A stretch of DNA of 64,000 bases, from assembly GCA_025060295.1 (NCBI GenBank), contig JANXCH010000009.1:1-64000 (forward strand). Direction: 5' to 3'. Both the position numbers and the translations under genes were made by a program. This DNA comes from Dehalococcoidia bacterium (GTDB lineage Bacteria > Chloroflexota > Dehalococcoidia > Lucifugimonadales > HRBIN23). Below the pieces are notes generated by a model. The model made no database searches. It saw only the letters and a list, made by a program, of their open reading frames with translations, and had not been told where the DNA came from. Of the stretch, positions 7,201 through 14,855 are shown piece after piece; positions within the stretch are counted from its first letter, which is position 1; every line of letters begins with the position of its first letter.

Positions 7201-7866
7201 ATGGAGCAGTTTCTTCTGCGGTGGGTTCAGACCGTGTACCAGACCTTAGGCTGGCCCGGTTTGGTGGCTCTGTCCGCCCTAGAAAGCGTCTTCGTCCCCA
7301 TGCCCAGCGAGGTGGTGATGCCTTTGGGGGGGTGGCTTCTCGTGCAGGCTCGGGGTCTGGGGGTGCCGGGTCTGATGCTGGCGGCCTTTTTGGGGGCATT
7401 CGGCCATCTGCTGGGCTCGTTGTTTCTGTATTGGGTGGGGGCAGTGTGGGGACGGGCTGTCTTGCTGCGGTGGGGACGTTGGGTTCTCCTCACACGGCAG
7501 GACCTGGATCAGGCCGAGCGCTGGTTCGCCAAATATGGCGAGGCCACTGTGTTCTTCGCCCGTCTGTTGCCTGTGGTGCGCAGTTTGGTCAGTTTCCCCG
7601 CAGGCGTGGCGCGCATGCATTTGGGCAAGTTTTGTGTGTATACCTTGCTCGGGGCGTTCCCCTGGTCGTTGGGCCTGGCATGGGGAGGCTACCTTTTGGG
7701 GGAGCATTGGGAGCGCATACGCCACCTGTCGCGCCCCTTCGACATTCCCGTTGTGGTGGTCCTGGGGGTTGGGGTGGTGTGGTGGCTGTGGCGTCGCATT
7801 CGGCAAGTGCGAGCAGAGGCGTCTCATCTGGACGATGCCGTAGGAGACGACATAAAGCGCGCTTGA
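7201..7866 (+). CDS. DedA-family inner-membrane protein
   Basis: A 221-residue polytopic membrane protein of the DedA/SNARE-associated family. The N-terminal ESVFVPMPSEVVM segment and the later FFARLLPVVRSLVSFPAG followed by a Met-rich turn are the family hallmarks, including the conserved Arg in the amphipathic re-entrant region. DedA proteins are linked to lipid (polyprenyl-phosphate or phosphatidylethanolamine) flipping and proton-motive-force homeostasis. The ATG at 7201 is preferred over a GTG at 7195 because AAGGAG (7190-7195) is properly spaced for the ATG. The DinB gene starts 23 bases downstream and is probably co-transcribed. Confidence 0.85.
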   Translation: MEQFLLRWVQTVYQTLGWPGLVALSALESVFVPMPSEVVMPLGGWLLVQARGLGVPGLMLAAFLGAFGHLLGSLFLYWVGAVWGRAVLLRWGRWVLLTRQDLDQAERWFAKYGEATVFFARLLPVVRSLVSFPAGVARMHLGKFCVYTLLGAFPWSLGLAWGGYLLGEHWERIRHLSRPFDIPVVVVLGVGVVWWLWRRIRQVRAEASHLDDAVGDDIKRA

Positions 7867-7889
7867 CCCCTGAAGACGAGGAGGTGCCT

Positions 7890-8399
7890 ATGTCCGGACC
7901 GCGCGTGCATGCCCTGCTGCGGGAACTGGAGGGGGCGCACGAGGCATTGGAGCGGGCTTTGGAGGGCATAACTCCGCGGGAACTGTATACGCCCCCCAAG
8001 GAGGGGGAGTGGTCGGTGGCCCAGGTGCTGGCCCACACCATCGAGATGGAGCCCTTTTGGCTCCGCAAGGTCTTGCTGGCCCGCCAGCAGGAGGCCCCCA
8101 CCCTCGCCCGTGCCACCGAGGCGGAGCGGGAGCAGCGCCTGCGCGCCGTGGCCGAGCACGGCCAGGATTCCCTGCCGGTCATTCTCTCCCGTATGGCCGA
8201 GGCCCACGCCGAGGCGGTGTCTATCCTTCTGCGCCTGGACGAGGCTGACCTGGCCCGGCCCTGTGTCTACCAGAATCGGCGGATGACGGTGCAGGCGTTC
8301 ATTGAGAGCGTTGCTCGCCACCTGAGGGAGCACGAAGCCCAAATCCGCGCCACACGCGAGGCCCTGGCTACCCCGGGGCAGACGGCTCCCGCCCGCTAG
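7890..8399 (+). CDS. DinB-superfamily protein
   Basis: A 169-residue protein with the four-helix DinB/YfiT-like fold pattern. HALLRELEGAHEALERAL opens the first helix, EWSVAQVLAHTIEME supplies the first conserved His, and SVARHLREHEAQIRATRE near the C-terminus supplies further His residues for a metal site. Members include mycothiol- and bacillithiol-dependent transferases and DNA-damage-inducible proteins of unknown activity. The substrate cannot be told from sequence. A GAGGAGG tract precedes the ATG. The 3-prime end overlaps the convergent coaBC stop by 4 bases. Confidence 0.8.
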   Translation: MSGPRVHALLRELEGAHEALERALEGITPRELYTPPKEGEWSVAQVLAHTIEMEPFWLRKVLLARQQEAPTLARATEAEREQRLRAVAEHGQDSLPVILSRMAEAHAEAVSILLRLDEADLARPCVYQNRRMTVQAFIESVARHLREHEAQIRATREALATPGQTAPAR

Positions 8400-9625
8400 C
8401 GGGCCGACGGTTGAACCTGCTCCGTTCGCTGCACCAAAAGGGCCTTCACCCGGTCCAGAATGCGCTGGGCTACCTCGTATTTGGGGAGCAGGGGCAGTTG
8501 TTCTATACCCCCCTCCTTGTCCAGGAGGACGACGCGGTTGGTCTCTGCCCCGAACCCGCTGTCGGCAGCGGTTACATCGTTGGCGGCGATGAGGTGCATG
8601 CCTTTGGCCTGGAGTTTTTCCCGGGCGTTGGCCAGCAGGTTCTCCGTCTCGGCAGCGAAGCCCACCTTAATGACTTTCCCGTCCACCTCGGCGATGATGT
8701 CGGGGTTGCGGGTGAGTTCCACTGTCCACAGGGGGGGGCCTTTTTTGATCTTTTGAGGGGCCAGGCGGGTGGGGCGGTAGTCGGCCACAGCGGCCGCCAT
8801 GATTAAGGCATCGGCCTCTCGGCACGCCTCCAGCACCGCATCCCGCATCTGGAGGGCTGTGGTTACCCGCCGCACCTCTACGCCTGCGGGGTCGGGCAAA
8901 CTGGTGGGGGCGGTGATCAGGATGGCGCGCGCCCCACGGTCGCGGGCTGCTTCCGCAACGGCATAGCCCATTTTGCCCGAGGAGCGGTTGGTTACCACCC
9001 GCACAGGGTCTATGGGTTCCTGGGTGCCTCCGGCCGTGGCGACGATGGTGTATCCCCGCAAATCGCCCGTTGCTCGGCCCAGCACCCAGCGCACATGTCC
9101 CAGGATGTCGGCGACTTCGGCCATGCGCCCCTTGCCCACCAGGCCGGAGGCCAGCCGCCCCTCCACCGGCCCAACCACATGCACGCCCCGTTTTTGGAGG
9201 CGTTCCAAGTGCTCCTGCAGAACAGGGTGGGCATACATGTGGGCGTCCATAGCGGGCACCACCACCAGCGGCGCACGGGAGGCCAAGGCGGTGGTGGTGA
9301 GCACATCATCGGTCAAGCCCACAGAGAGGCGGGCGATGGTGTGGGCTGTGGCAGGGCAGACGAGGATCAGGTCGGCCCGCAGGGCCAGGGCCACATGGTC
9401 CATAGCCGTTTCGGCGCGGGGATCAAACAGATCCGTCAGGACGGGGCGATGGGTGAGGGCCTGGAAGGTGAGGGGGGTGATGAATTGACACGCCTCGCGG
9501 GTGAGCACCGTGTCCACCAGAGCGCCGTGTTGCACCAGTTTGCTGGCCAGGTCGGCCGCCTTGAAGGAGGCGATGCTCCCCGTGACCCCCAGAACGATGT
9601 GCTTCCCGTGGAGAACCGTCGGCAT
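8396..9625 (-). CDS. coaBC: CoaBC: phosphopantothenoylcysteine decarboxylase / phosphopantothenate-cysteine ligase
   Basis: This bifunctional 409-residue enzyme joins cysteine to 4-phosphopantothenate (CoaB) and decarboxylates the product to 4-phosphopantetheine (CoaC). The flavoprotein CoaC half is N-terminal (IVLGVTGSIASFKAADLAS, later VVPAMDAHMYAHP). The CoaB half starts near residue 185 with VATAGGTQEPIDPVRVVTN and SSGKMGYAVAEAA, and has the KIKK motif further on. It is the last gene of a minus-strand coenzyme operon and lies 51 bases after coaX. The ATG at 9625 follows a GGAAGGGA tract; an in-frame upstream ATG exists but is poorly placed. Confidence 0.93.
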   Translation of the reverse strand: MPTVLHGKHIVLGVTGSIASFKAADLASKLVQHGALVDTVLTREACQFITPLTFQALTHRPVLTDLFDPRAETAMDHVALALRADLILVCPATAHTIARLSVGLTDDVLTTTALASRAPLVVVPAMDAHMYAHPVLQEHLERLQKRGVHVVGPVEGRLASGLVGKGRMAEVADILGHVRWVLGRATGDLRGYTIVATAGGTQEPIDPVRVVTNRSSGKMGYAVAEAARDRGARAILITAPTSLPDPAGVEVRRVTTALQMRDAVLEACREADALIMAAAVADYRPTRLAPQKIKKGPPLWTVELTRNPDIIAEVDGKVIKVGFAAETENLLANAREKLQAKGMHLIAANDVTAADSGFGAETNRVVLLDKEGGIEQLPLLPKYEVAQRILDRVKALLVQRTEQVQPSAR

Positions 9626-9675
9626 AGGTCCCTTCCTTTCTCCCAAAGGTAAGGGCCTCCCTGTGGGGGTGTGCC

Positions 9676-10449
9676 CTACCGCTCGGGGCGGTTCATCTCA
9701 TAAATAATACGCAGACCGTGCAAAATCAGGTCCGGGTTGACGGCAGTGAAGATGTCAGTCTCCCGGGCGATGAGGGAGACCAGCCCGCCAGTGCCGATGA
9801 CTTTGGCGTCGTCTCCCAGTTCCTCTTTGAAGCGCTTGACCAGGCCTTCCACCATGCCGATGTGGCCCAGGAGGACGCCTGACTGAATGGCGGCGACCGT
9901 GTTGCGCCCGATGGCGCTCTTGGGGCGCACCAGTTCCACCCGCCGCAGTTGGGAGGCGGAGGTGAACACCGCTTCGGCCACCACCTGGGGGCCGGGGTGA
10001 ATGGCGCCGCCCAGGTAGTCGCCGTCGCGGGTCACGGCGTCCAGCACCGTGAAGGTGCCCACCTCCACCACAATCACCGGCCCCCCATACAGGCGATAAG
10101 CGGCCGCCGACGCCGCCACGCGGTCGGCCCCCACATCCCGAGGGGTGTCGTACAGGATACGCATGCCTGTTTTGACGCCGGCCCCCACGATGAGGGGTTT
10201 CACCTGGAAAAAGGTGCGGCACATCTCCTCAAAGACCCAGGTAAGGGGGGGGACCACACTACATAAAGCGGCATCCCGTATGTGGGAGGGGTGCAGGCCC
10301 CGCAGGTTGAGCAGGGAGAGCAGGAGCACCCCGTAGTCATCAGGCATGCGGCGGGGGTCGGTGGCGACGCGCCAGGTGGCCACCAACTCCTCCCCCCGAA
10401 AGGCCCCGATCTTCACATTGCTGTTGCCGATGTCCAGGGCTAGGAGCAT
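9676..10449 (-). CDS. coaX: Type III pantothenate kinase
   Basis: The 257-residue CoaX phosphorylates pantothenate in the first committed step of CoA synthesis. It shows the ASKHA-fold phosphate-binding start LLALDIGNSNVKIGAF, the GADRVAASAAAY segment with its catalytic Asp, and GTFTVLDAV in the second phosphate motif. Type III kinases need a monovalent cation and are not inhibited by CoA, so flux control is expected to differ from CoaA-type kinases. It lies between nnrDE and coaBC; having CoaX and CoaBC side by side gives a three-step piece of the CoA pathway in one transcript. Confidence 0.93.
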   Translation of the reverse strand: MLLALDIGNSNVKIGAFRGEELVATWRVATDPRRMPDDYGVLLLSLLNLRGLHPSHIRDAALCSVVPPLTWVFEEMCRTFFQVKPLIVGAGVKTGMRILYDTPRDVGADRVAASAAAYRLYGGPVIVVEVGTFTVLDAVTRDGDYLGGAIHPGPQVVAEAVFTSASQLRRVELVRPKSAIGRNTVAAIQSGVLLGHIGMVEGLVKRFKEELGDDAKVIGTGGLVSLIARETDIFTAVNPDLILHGLRIIYEMNRPER

Positions 10450-10465
10450 GCTCTCCCCTCGCTGA

Positions 10466-12061
10466 TTATACCTTTTCTGATCCCATGACCGAGAAGGGAA
10501 GGTGATGCCCTGCCTTGAGGCCCTTGATAACGCGGGGAAGGAGGGGCAAAAGGTCTCCCGCTATAGTGCCAGCGTCGCCGATCTCCTGGCGGGCTACCTC
10601 CCCCGCCAAGCCGTGCAGGAAAACACCCAAACTGGCTGCATCAAAGGGATGCAGGCCTTGGGCCATAAGGCCTGCGATGGCTCCTGCCAGCACATCCCCC
10701 GTGCCCGCGGTGGCCAGGGCGGGGTTGGCGAAGGGGCTCAAGCGCACATTGCCCTCAGGGGAGGCGATGACGGTGAACGGCCCCTTGAGCACCACCGTAA
10801 CCCCCCAGCGTTGAGACGCCTCACGGGCCGTGCCCAAACGGTCCTGCTCCACCTCCTCAACTGTGCTGTCCAGCAGGCGGGCCATCTCCCCCGGGTGGGG
10901 AGTGAGCACAGCGGGTGCCCGCAGTTTCTCCCACCAGCGTTCCTGGCGGGCCAAGATGTTCAGGGCATCGGCGTCCAACAGCATGGGGATATGCAGGGGG
11001 GTCTCGCTGAGCAAGAGGTGGCGGAGAAGGGCTTCGGCGGCGGGGGTTTGTCCCAACCCGCATCCGATGAGGAGCACCTCAAACTGACTGGCGGAGCGGC
11101 GCAGCTCCCGAACCGCCTCCGGGGAGAAGACCCCGCTGGCCGCCTCCGGGAGGGGGAGGTGGGTAACTTCGGTCAACTTGGCGGCCAGGATGGGGTGGAT
11201 GCTGGTGGGTGCTGCCAGGGTAACATAGCCCGCCCCCACACGGGCAGCGCCCATACACGCCAGGTAGGCGGCACCGATGTAGCGGGGTGAGCCCACCACT
11301 GCCAGCACACGCCCGAAGGTGCCCTTATGGGCTGACAGGGGGCGAGGAGGGAGGGTGTGACGCGCCCACCGGGCGTCCAGCAGGTCCAGGGCGATGTCCT
11401 CGGCCAGGTGCTCTGGGATACCGATGTCCACCACCTCCAGGCGCCCTACCCGCTCGGCACCGGGGAACCGGAACAGACCGACTTTGGGGAAGCCCAGGGT
11501 GAGGGTAAGGTCGGCGTAGGGGGTGTGGGTGTCAACGGCACCCGTGTCCGCATCCAACCCCGAGGGGAGGTCCAGGGCCACAAGACGCACCTCCGGGCGC
11601 TCCCGTTGGGCGCAGACTGTGACATCCAACACCTCGGCGAACAGCCCTTCGAAGGGGCGGCGTCTGCCGATCCCTAAGATGGCGTCCAGCACCAGGTCGG
11701 CACGGGCCAGCAGGGTGCGGAGGGTGCGCAACTCCTCGTCGCTAGGGGCTTCCACCACCTCCACACCCCGTTGCCGAGCGGCGGTGAGTTTGGCGTCCTC
11801 GGGGGAGCGGGGCAGGATAAGGTAGGCGGTAACCTTTGCCCCCCACGAGGCCAGGTGGCGCGCCGCCACCAGGCCGTCGCCCCCGTTGTTGCCCGGGCCG
11901 ATGAGGGCCAGCACCTCCGCCCCGGGGCGCTTTCCCAGCATCGTCCAGACCTTCTCAGCCACCCGCAGGCCGGCGTTCTCCATCAAGGTGTCCCGGGTGA
12001 TGCCCAGGGCCTCGGCCTGTCGTTCCAGGCGACGCATCTGGTCAGCGGTTACCACCTTCAT
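10466..12061 (-). CDS. nnrDE: Bifunctional NAD(P)HX epimerase / dehydratase
   Basis: This 531-residue metabolite-repair enzyme has an N-terminal YjeF epimerase domain (about 1-215, with IGPGNNGGDGLVAARHL) and a C-terminal ADP-dependent dehydratase (about 230-525, ribokinase-like, with LTPHPGEMARLL and ATAGTGDVLAGAIAGL containing the catalytic Asp). Together they convert hydrated NADH/NADPH back to the native form. The start codon overlaps the acpS stop as ATGA (12058-12061) and there is no separate Shine-Dalgarno, so translation is likely coupled. The E. coli counterpart is often named nnr or yjeF. Confidence 0.92.
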   Translation of the reverse strand: MKVVTADQMRRLERQAEALGITRDTLMENAGLRVAEKVWTMLGKRPGAEVLALIGPGNNGGDGLVAARHLASWGAKVTAYLILPRSPEDAKLTAARQRGVEVVEAPSDEELRTLRTLLARADLVLDAILGIGRRRPFEGLFAEVLDVTVCAQRERPEVRLVALDLPSGLDADTGAVDTHTPYADLTLTLGFPKVGLFRFPGAERVGRLEVVDIGIPEHLAEDIALDLLDARWARHTLPPRPLSAHKGTFGRVLAVVGSPRYIGAAYLACMGAARVGAGYVTLAAPTSIHPILAAKLTEVTHLPLPEAASGVFSPEAVRELRRSASQFEVLLIGCGLGQTPAAEALLRHLLLSETPLHIPMLLDADALNILARQERWWEKLRAPAVLTPHPGEMARLLDSTVEEVEQDRLGTAREASQRWGVTVVLKGPFTVIASPEGNVRLSPFANPALATAGTGDVLAGAIAGLMAQGLHPFDAASLGVFLHGLAGEVARQEIGDAGTIAGDLLPLLPRVIKGLKAGHHLPFSVMGSEKV

Positions 12062-12468
12062 GGCGTTAGCGGGAGGGCAAGGATGGGGGTGTGTTCCCCT
12101 GCAGGCGTCGTCTCCCCGATGACGACGGCGATGGCCAGGTCGCGGCTGTGGGAGAGGGAGAGGGCGAAACGGCGGATGCCCAGGTGGTGGGCGCGGGCTA
12201 AGGCCCGCCCCGTCAGGCGGATGGTCGGGGGCTGGCCCCGTTCCCGCACCACCTCAATTTCTGTCCAGGAGACGCCCCGAATGCCCGTGCCCAGGGCTTT
12301 CATGACGGCCTCTTTGGCGGCGAAGCGGGTGGCCAACTGGGGGGCCTGTCCTCTGGCGTAGGAGAGCTCCTGGGGGGTGTAGATGCGCGTCAGAAAGCGC
12401 TCGCCCCACCGCTCCACGGCGCGGGCGATACGGGGGATTTCAATGATGTCCACGCCGATGTAGAGCAT
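12058..12468 (-). CDS. acpS: Holo-[acyl-carrier-protein] synthase
   Basis: A 136-residue AcpS-type phosphopantetheinyl transferase. It moves 4-phosphopantetheine from CoA to a serine of acyl carrier protein. The N-terminal LYIGVDIIEIPRIARAVERW supplies the Mg-binding Asp, and FAAKEAVMKALGTG supplies the conserved Glu and Lys. Its place inside the CoA operon fits, since CoA is its substrate. The start at 12468 is internal to a longer frame and was chosen for the AGGGGAAG tract and the family N-terminus. It lies 20 bases after the MTHFR gene. Confidence 0.93.
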   Translation of the reverse strand: MLYIGVDIIEIPRIARAVERWGERFLTRIYTPQELSYARGQAPQLATRFAAKEAVMKALGTGIRGVSWTEIEVVRERGQPPTIRLTGRALARAHHLGIRRFALSLSHSRDLAIAVVIGETTPAGEHTPILALPLTP

Positions 12469-12488
12469 GGCTTCCCCTGGTGTGGGGT

Positions 12489-13373
12489 TCACGGGGCGAC
12501 GGGGGCCAGGCCCGCTTGGGCCAGAATGGAGGGGATGTGGCGCTCCCATCCGATGGCCATAATGTGCACCCCCTGGCAGAGGGGGCGCACTGCACGAATG
12601 ATGCGTGCCGCCAGGGCGATGCTCGCGGCGGTGCGGTCGGGGGCCTTCTCCAGTTCGGCGATGAGGGGCTCGGGGATGAACACGCCGGGGAGGTTCTGAT
12701 TGAGATTACGGGCCATAGCCGCCGACTTGAGCACGATGATGCCCGCCAGGAAGGGCAGGCGGTAGTGCTCCACCCGCTTCATAAAGGTGCTGAACTTATC
12801 GGGCTCGTAGATGGCTTGCGTTTGGAAGAAGCGGGCGCCGGCGGCGATTTTCTCCTCTAGGCGTTGGAGTTCCTTGTCCAGGTCTTTAGCCCCAGGGTTG
12901 ACCACCGCCCCCAGGTGGAACTGGGGTGCCCCTTTGAGGGGATTGCCCGCCAAATCGTGCCCCTCCATAAGGGCTGAAGCCGCCTTCAGGATGCCGATGG
13001 CCTCCAGGTCAAAGACGGCCTTTGCCTCGGGGTGGTCGCCCGTACCTGGCGGGTCACCGCTCATGACGGCGATGTTGTGGATGCCTAAAGCCGCTGCCGC
13101 CAGCAATTCAGCCTGGATAGCGATGCGGTTGCGGTCGCGCCCGGTGATTTGCAGGATCGGCTCTAGGCCGTGGTCCAACAAAAAGCGGGCGGGGGCGATG
13201 GGGGCCATAGCCATGCGTGCCCCGGTGCAATCGGTCAGGTTGAAGGCGTCTACCATTCCCCGCAGGGCTTGGGCCTTGCTAAGCATCTCGGAAAGGTCTG
13301 TGCCTTTAGGGGGATTGAGTTCTACCGTGACGACGAAGCGTCCTGCGGTCAGCGCATCACGGAAACGGCTCAT
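12489..13373 (-). CDS. metF: Methylenetetrahydrofolate reductase family protein
   Basis: A 294-residue TIM-barrel flavoenzyme of the MTHFR family, which reduces 5,10-methylene-THF to 5-methyl-THF. Seen features are the opening VVTVELNPPKGTD (conserved Glu), the NLTDCTGARM and MSGDPPGTGDHPEAK loops, and FFQTQAIYEPDKF with the substrate-side Gln. The ATG at 13373 follows AAAGGAG at 11 nt, slightly long. It heads the coenzyme operon ending in coaBC. In some Chloroflexota and acetogens such short MTHFRs work without NAD(P)H specificity domains; the electron donor here is unknown. Confidence 0.85.
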   Translation of the reverse strand: MSRFRDALTAGRFVVTVELNPPKGTDLSEMLSKAQALRGMVDAFNLTDCTGARMAMAPIAPARFLLDHGLEPILQITGRDRNRIAIQAELLAAAALGIHNIAVMSGDPPGTGDHPEAKAVFDLEAIGILKAASALMEGHDLAGNPLKGAPQFHLGAVVNPGAKDLDKELQRLEEKIAAGARFFQTQAIYEPDKFSTFMKRVEHYRLPFLAGIIVLKSAAMARNLNQNLPGVFIPEPLIAELEKAPDRTAASIALAARIIRAVRPLCQGVHIMAIGWERHIPSILAQAGLAPVAP

Positions 13374-13496
13374 GGTGTGTTGCACTCCTTTCAGCCATTA
13401 TAGCCTCCCGACTGGGGGGTGTCCAATGGCGCGGGGCGATCCCCCTGTCCACCAGGGGGCAGGGGTGCGTCCCGGGGTGAGGTGTCTTGGGGGGGC

Positions 13497-13525
13497 TTGT
13501 GTTGGGCGCGCTTGGCTTTTATGAT
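13497..13525 (+). promoter_or_regulatory. Promoter of the enoyl-CoA hydratase gene
   Basis: TTGTGT (13497-13502) and TATGAT (13520-13525) are 17 nt apart, with a transcript start expected about 20 nt before the AAGGAGG that precedes the ATG at 13553. Confidence 0.6.
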
Positions 13526-13552
13526 GCTGGCAGAGCGGACAAGGAGGTGCCT

Positions 13553-14326
13553 ATGCCCTACGAAACTTTGCTGTACCAGCAGGAGGGGATGCTGGGAGTG
13601 TTATCCCTGAACCGTCCCCATCGCCTGAATGCTTTGAGTCGGCAACTGGTGCAGGAGTTGGACGCCTTTTTCAGCGAGGTGGAGCGCAAACGGGACGTGC
13701 GGGTGCTTATTCTGAGAGGGGAGGGGCGTTCCTTCTGTGCGGGAGCAGATATCAAGGAGATGGCCGAGGAGGAGCCAGGGGTTGCCTTACCCCGCGCTAC
13801 TACCCGCATCGCCACCCGCTTGGAGAACCTGCCTTGTATCACCATTGCGGCCGTGCACGGGTATGCAGTGGGAGGGGGCTGTGAACTGGCCATGGCGTGT
13901 GACCTGCGTGTCGCCTCGGAGGATGCCCAGTTCGGCCAGCCGGAGGTGAAGTTGGGCATTTTGCCCGGCGCAGGGGGGACGCAACGCCTCCCCCGTCTTA
14001 TTGGCATCGGGCGGGCGAAGGAGCTGATGTATATTGGGGACTTCATTGACGCGCGCACCGCCCTGGCGTGGGGTCTGGTGAACCGCGTCGTCCCTGCGGA
14101 GCGCCTCATGGACGAGGCCAAGGCGCTGGCCCAGGTGCTCTTGCAGCGGCCTCCGCTGGCTTTGGCGCTGATCAAGTCCTGTGTGCAGGTGGGGATGCAG
14201 ATGGACCTGTACTCGGCCCTGGAGTATGAGGCGCGGTGCTCCACCATCTTGCACGCCTCGGAGGACCGCAAGGAGGGGATGCGTGCCTTTGTGGAGAAGC
14301 GTCCCCCCGTGTTCAAGGGGCGGTAG
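13553..14326 (+). CDS. Enoyl-CoA hydratase/isomerase family protein
   Basis: A 257-residue crotonase-superfamily enzyme. FCAGADIKEM and YAVGGGCELAMACDLR form the oxyanion hole, and both catalytic acids of true hydratases are present: Glu in GGGCELA and Glu in FGQPEVKLGILPGAGG. It probably hydrates trans-2-enoyl-CoA in fatty-acid or amino-acid breakdown. AAGGAGG precedes the ATG. It is monocistronic between the coenzyme operon and an unknown gene; the exact chain length of substrate cannot be read. Confidence 0.9.
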   Translation: MPYETLLYQQEGMLGVLSLNRPHRLNALSRQLVQELDAFFSEVERKRDVRVLILRGEGRSFCAGADIKEMAEEEPGVALPRATTRIATRLENLPCITIAAVHGYAVGGGCELAMACDLRVASEDAQFGQPEVKLGILPGAGGTQRLPRLIGIGRAKELMYIGDFIDARTALAWGLVNRVVPAERLMDEAKALAQVLLQRPPLALALIKSCVQVGMQMDLYSALEYEARCSTILHASEDRKEGMRAFVEKRPPVFKGR

Positions 14327-14356
14327 GTCGCCTGCCCGCTCGGCGAGACGGGCATC

Positions 14357-14386
14357 TTGACGCCCTCGGTGTCGTTATATTATCAT
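14357..14386 (+). promoter_or_regulatory. Promoter of the unknown gene at 14409
   Basis: TTGACG (14357-14362) and TATCAT (14381-14386) are 18 nt apart; an overlapping TATTAT at 14378 gives a 15-nt spacer instead. The short leader reaches the ATG at 14409, which has GGAGGG just upstream. Confidence 0.55.
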
Positions 14387-14408
14387 GCGAGACGACACTG
14401 GAGGGCCA

Positions 14409-14855
14409 ATGCTGGAGATTACTTTCAGCGGGGGGGTGCTCCGCTGTCCGGAGACGCCCGAGTTCCTAGAGGTGGCGATGCACTTGCTGCAGGTGTTGAG
14501 GGAGCAGGAGCGGGCGGGGCAGGCTCGGCGAGGGGGTGAGGGCGTGCCCTCGCCCCTGCGCCCCTCGGCATCCCCCCCACCCGCTGCCTCGCCCCCCCCT
14601 GGCGCTTCTTCAGCCCCTGTATCCCCGTCTCCGGGGCGGGTGCGGTGGTTCGTTACCCATCGCCCGCGCATTCAGATAGGGCCGGGGCAGGTGGTGGAGC
14701 CGTCCAGCATTCAGGAGCTGAAGGAGTTTCTGCAGGCGCGGGGTCTGACGCCGCACCCCCGTGGAGACGCCTCCATGCTCCTATGGCAGGTGCGGGTGCG
14801 TCTGGGCCTGCCGGTGGAGGCAGCGCCCGTGGAGGGGGCTACAGGGACTCCTTGA
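14409..14855 (+). CDS. Unknown protein: two short conserved-looking ends joined by a Pro/Ser/Ala linker
   Basis: I do not recognise this 148-residue protein. The N-terminal 38 residues (LEITFSGGVLRCPETPEF onward) form a compact helix-containing piece with one Cys. Residues about 42-75 are low complexity, rich in Pro, Ser and Ala. The C-terminal 70 residues (VRWFVTHRPRIQIGPG onward) look folded, with a helical IQELKEFLQARGLT segment that resembles a small binding domain. No signal peptide or membrane segment is seen. It has a good promoter and ribosome site. Its end overlaps the convergent uvrC stop by 17 bases. Confidence 0.6.
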   Translation: MLEITFSGGVLRCPETPEFLEVAMHLLQVLREQERAGQARRGGEGVPSPLRPSASPPPAASPPPGASSAPVSPSPGRVRWFVTHRPRIQIGPGQVVEPSSIQELKEFLQARGLTPHPRGDASMLLWQVRVRLGLPVEAAPVEGATGTP

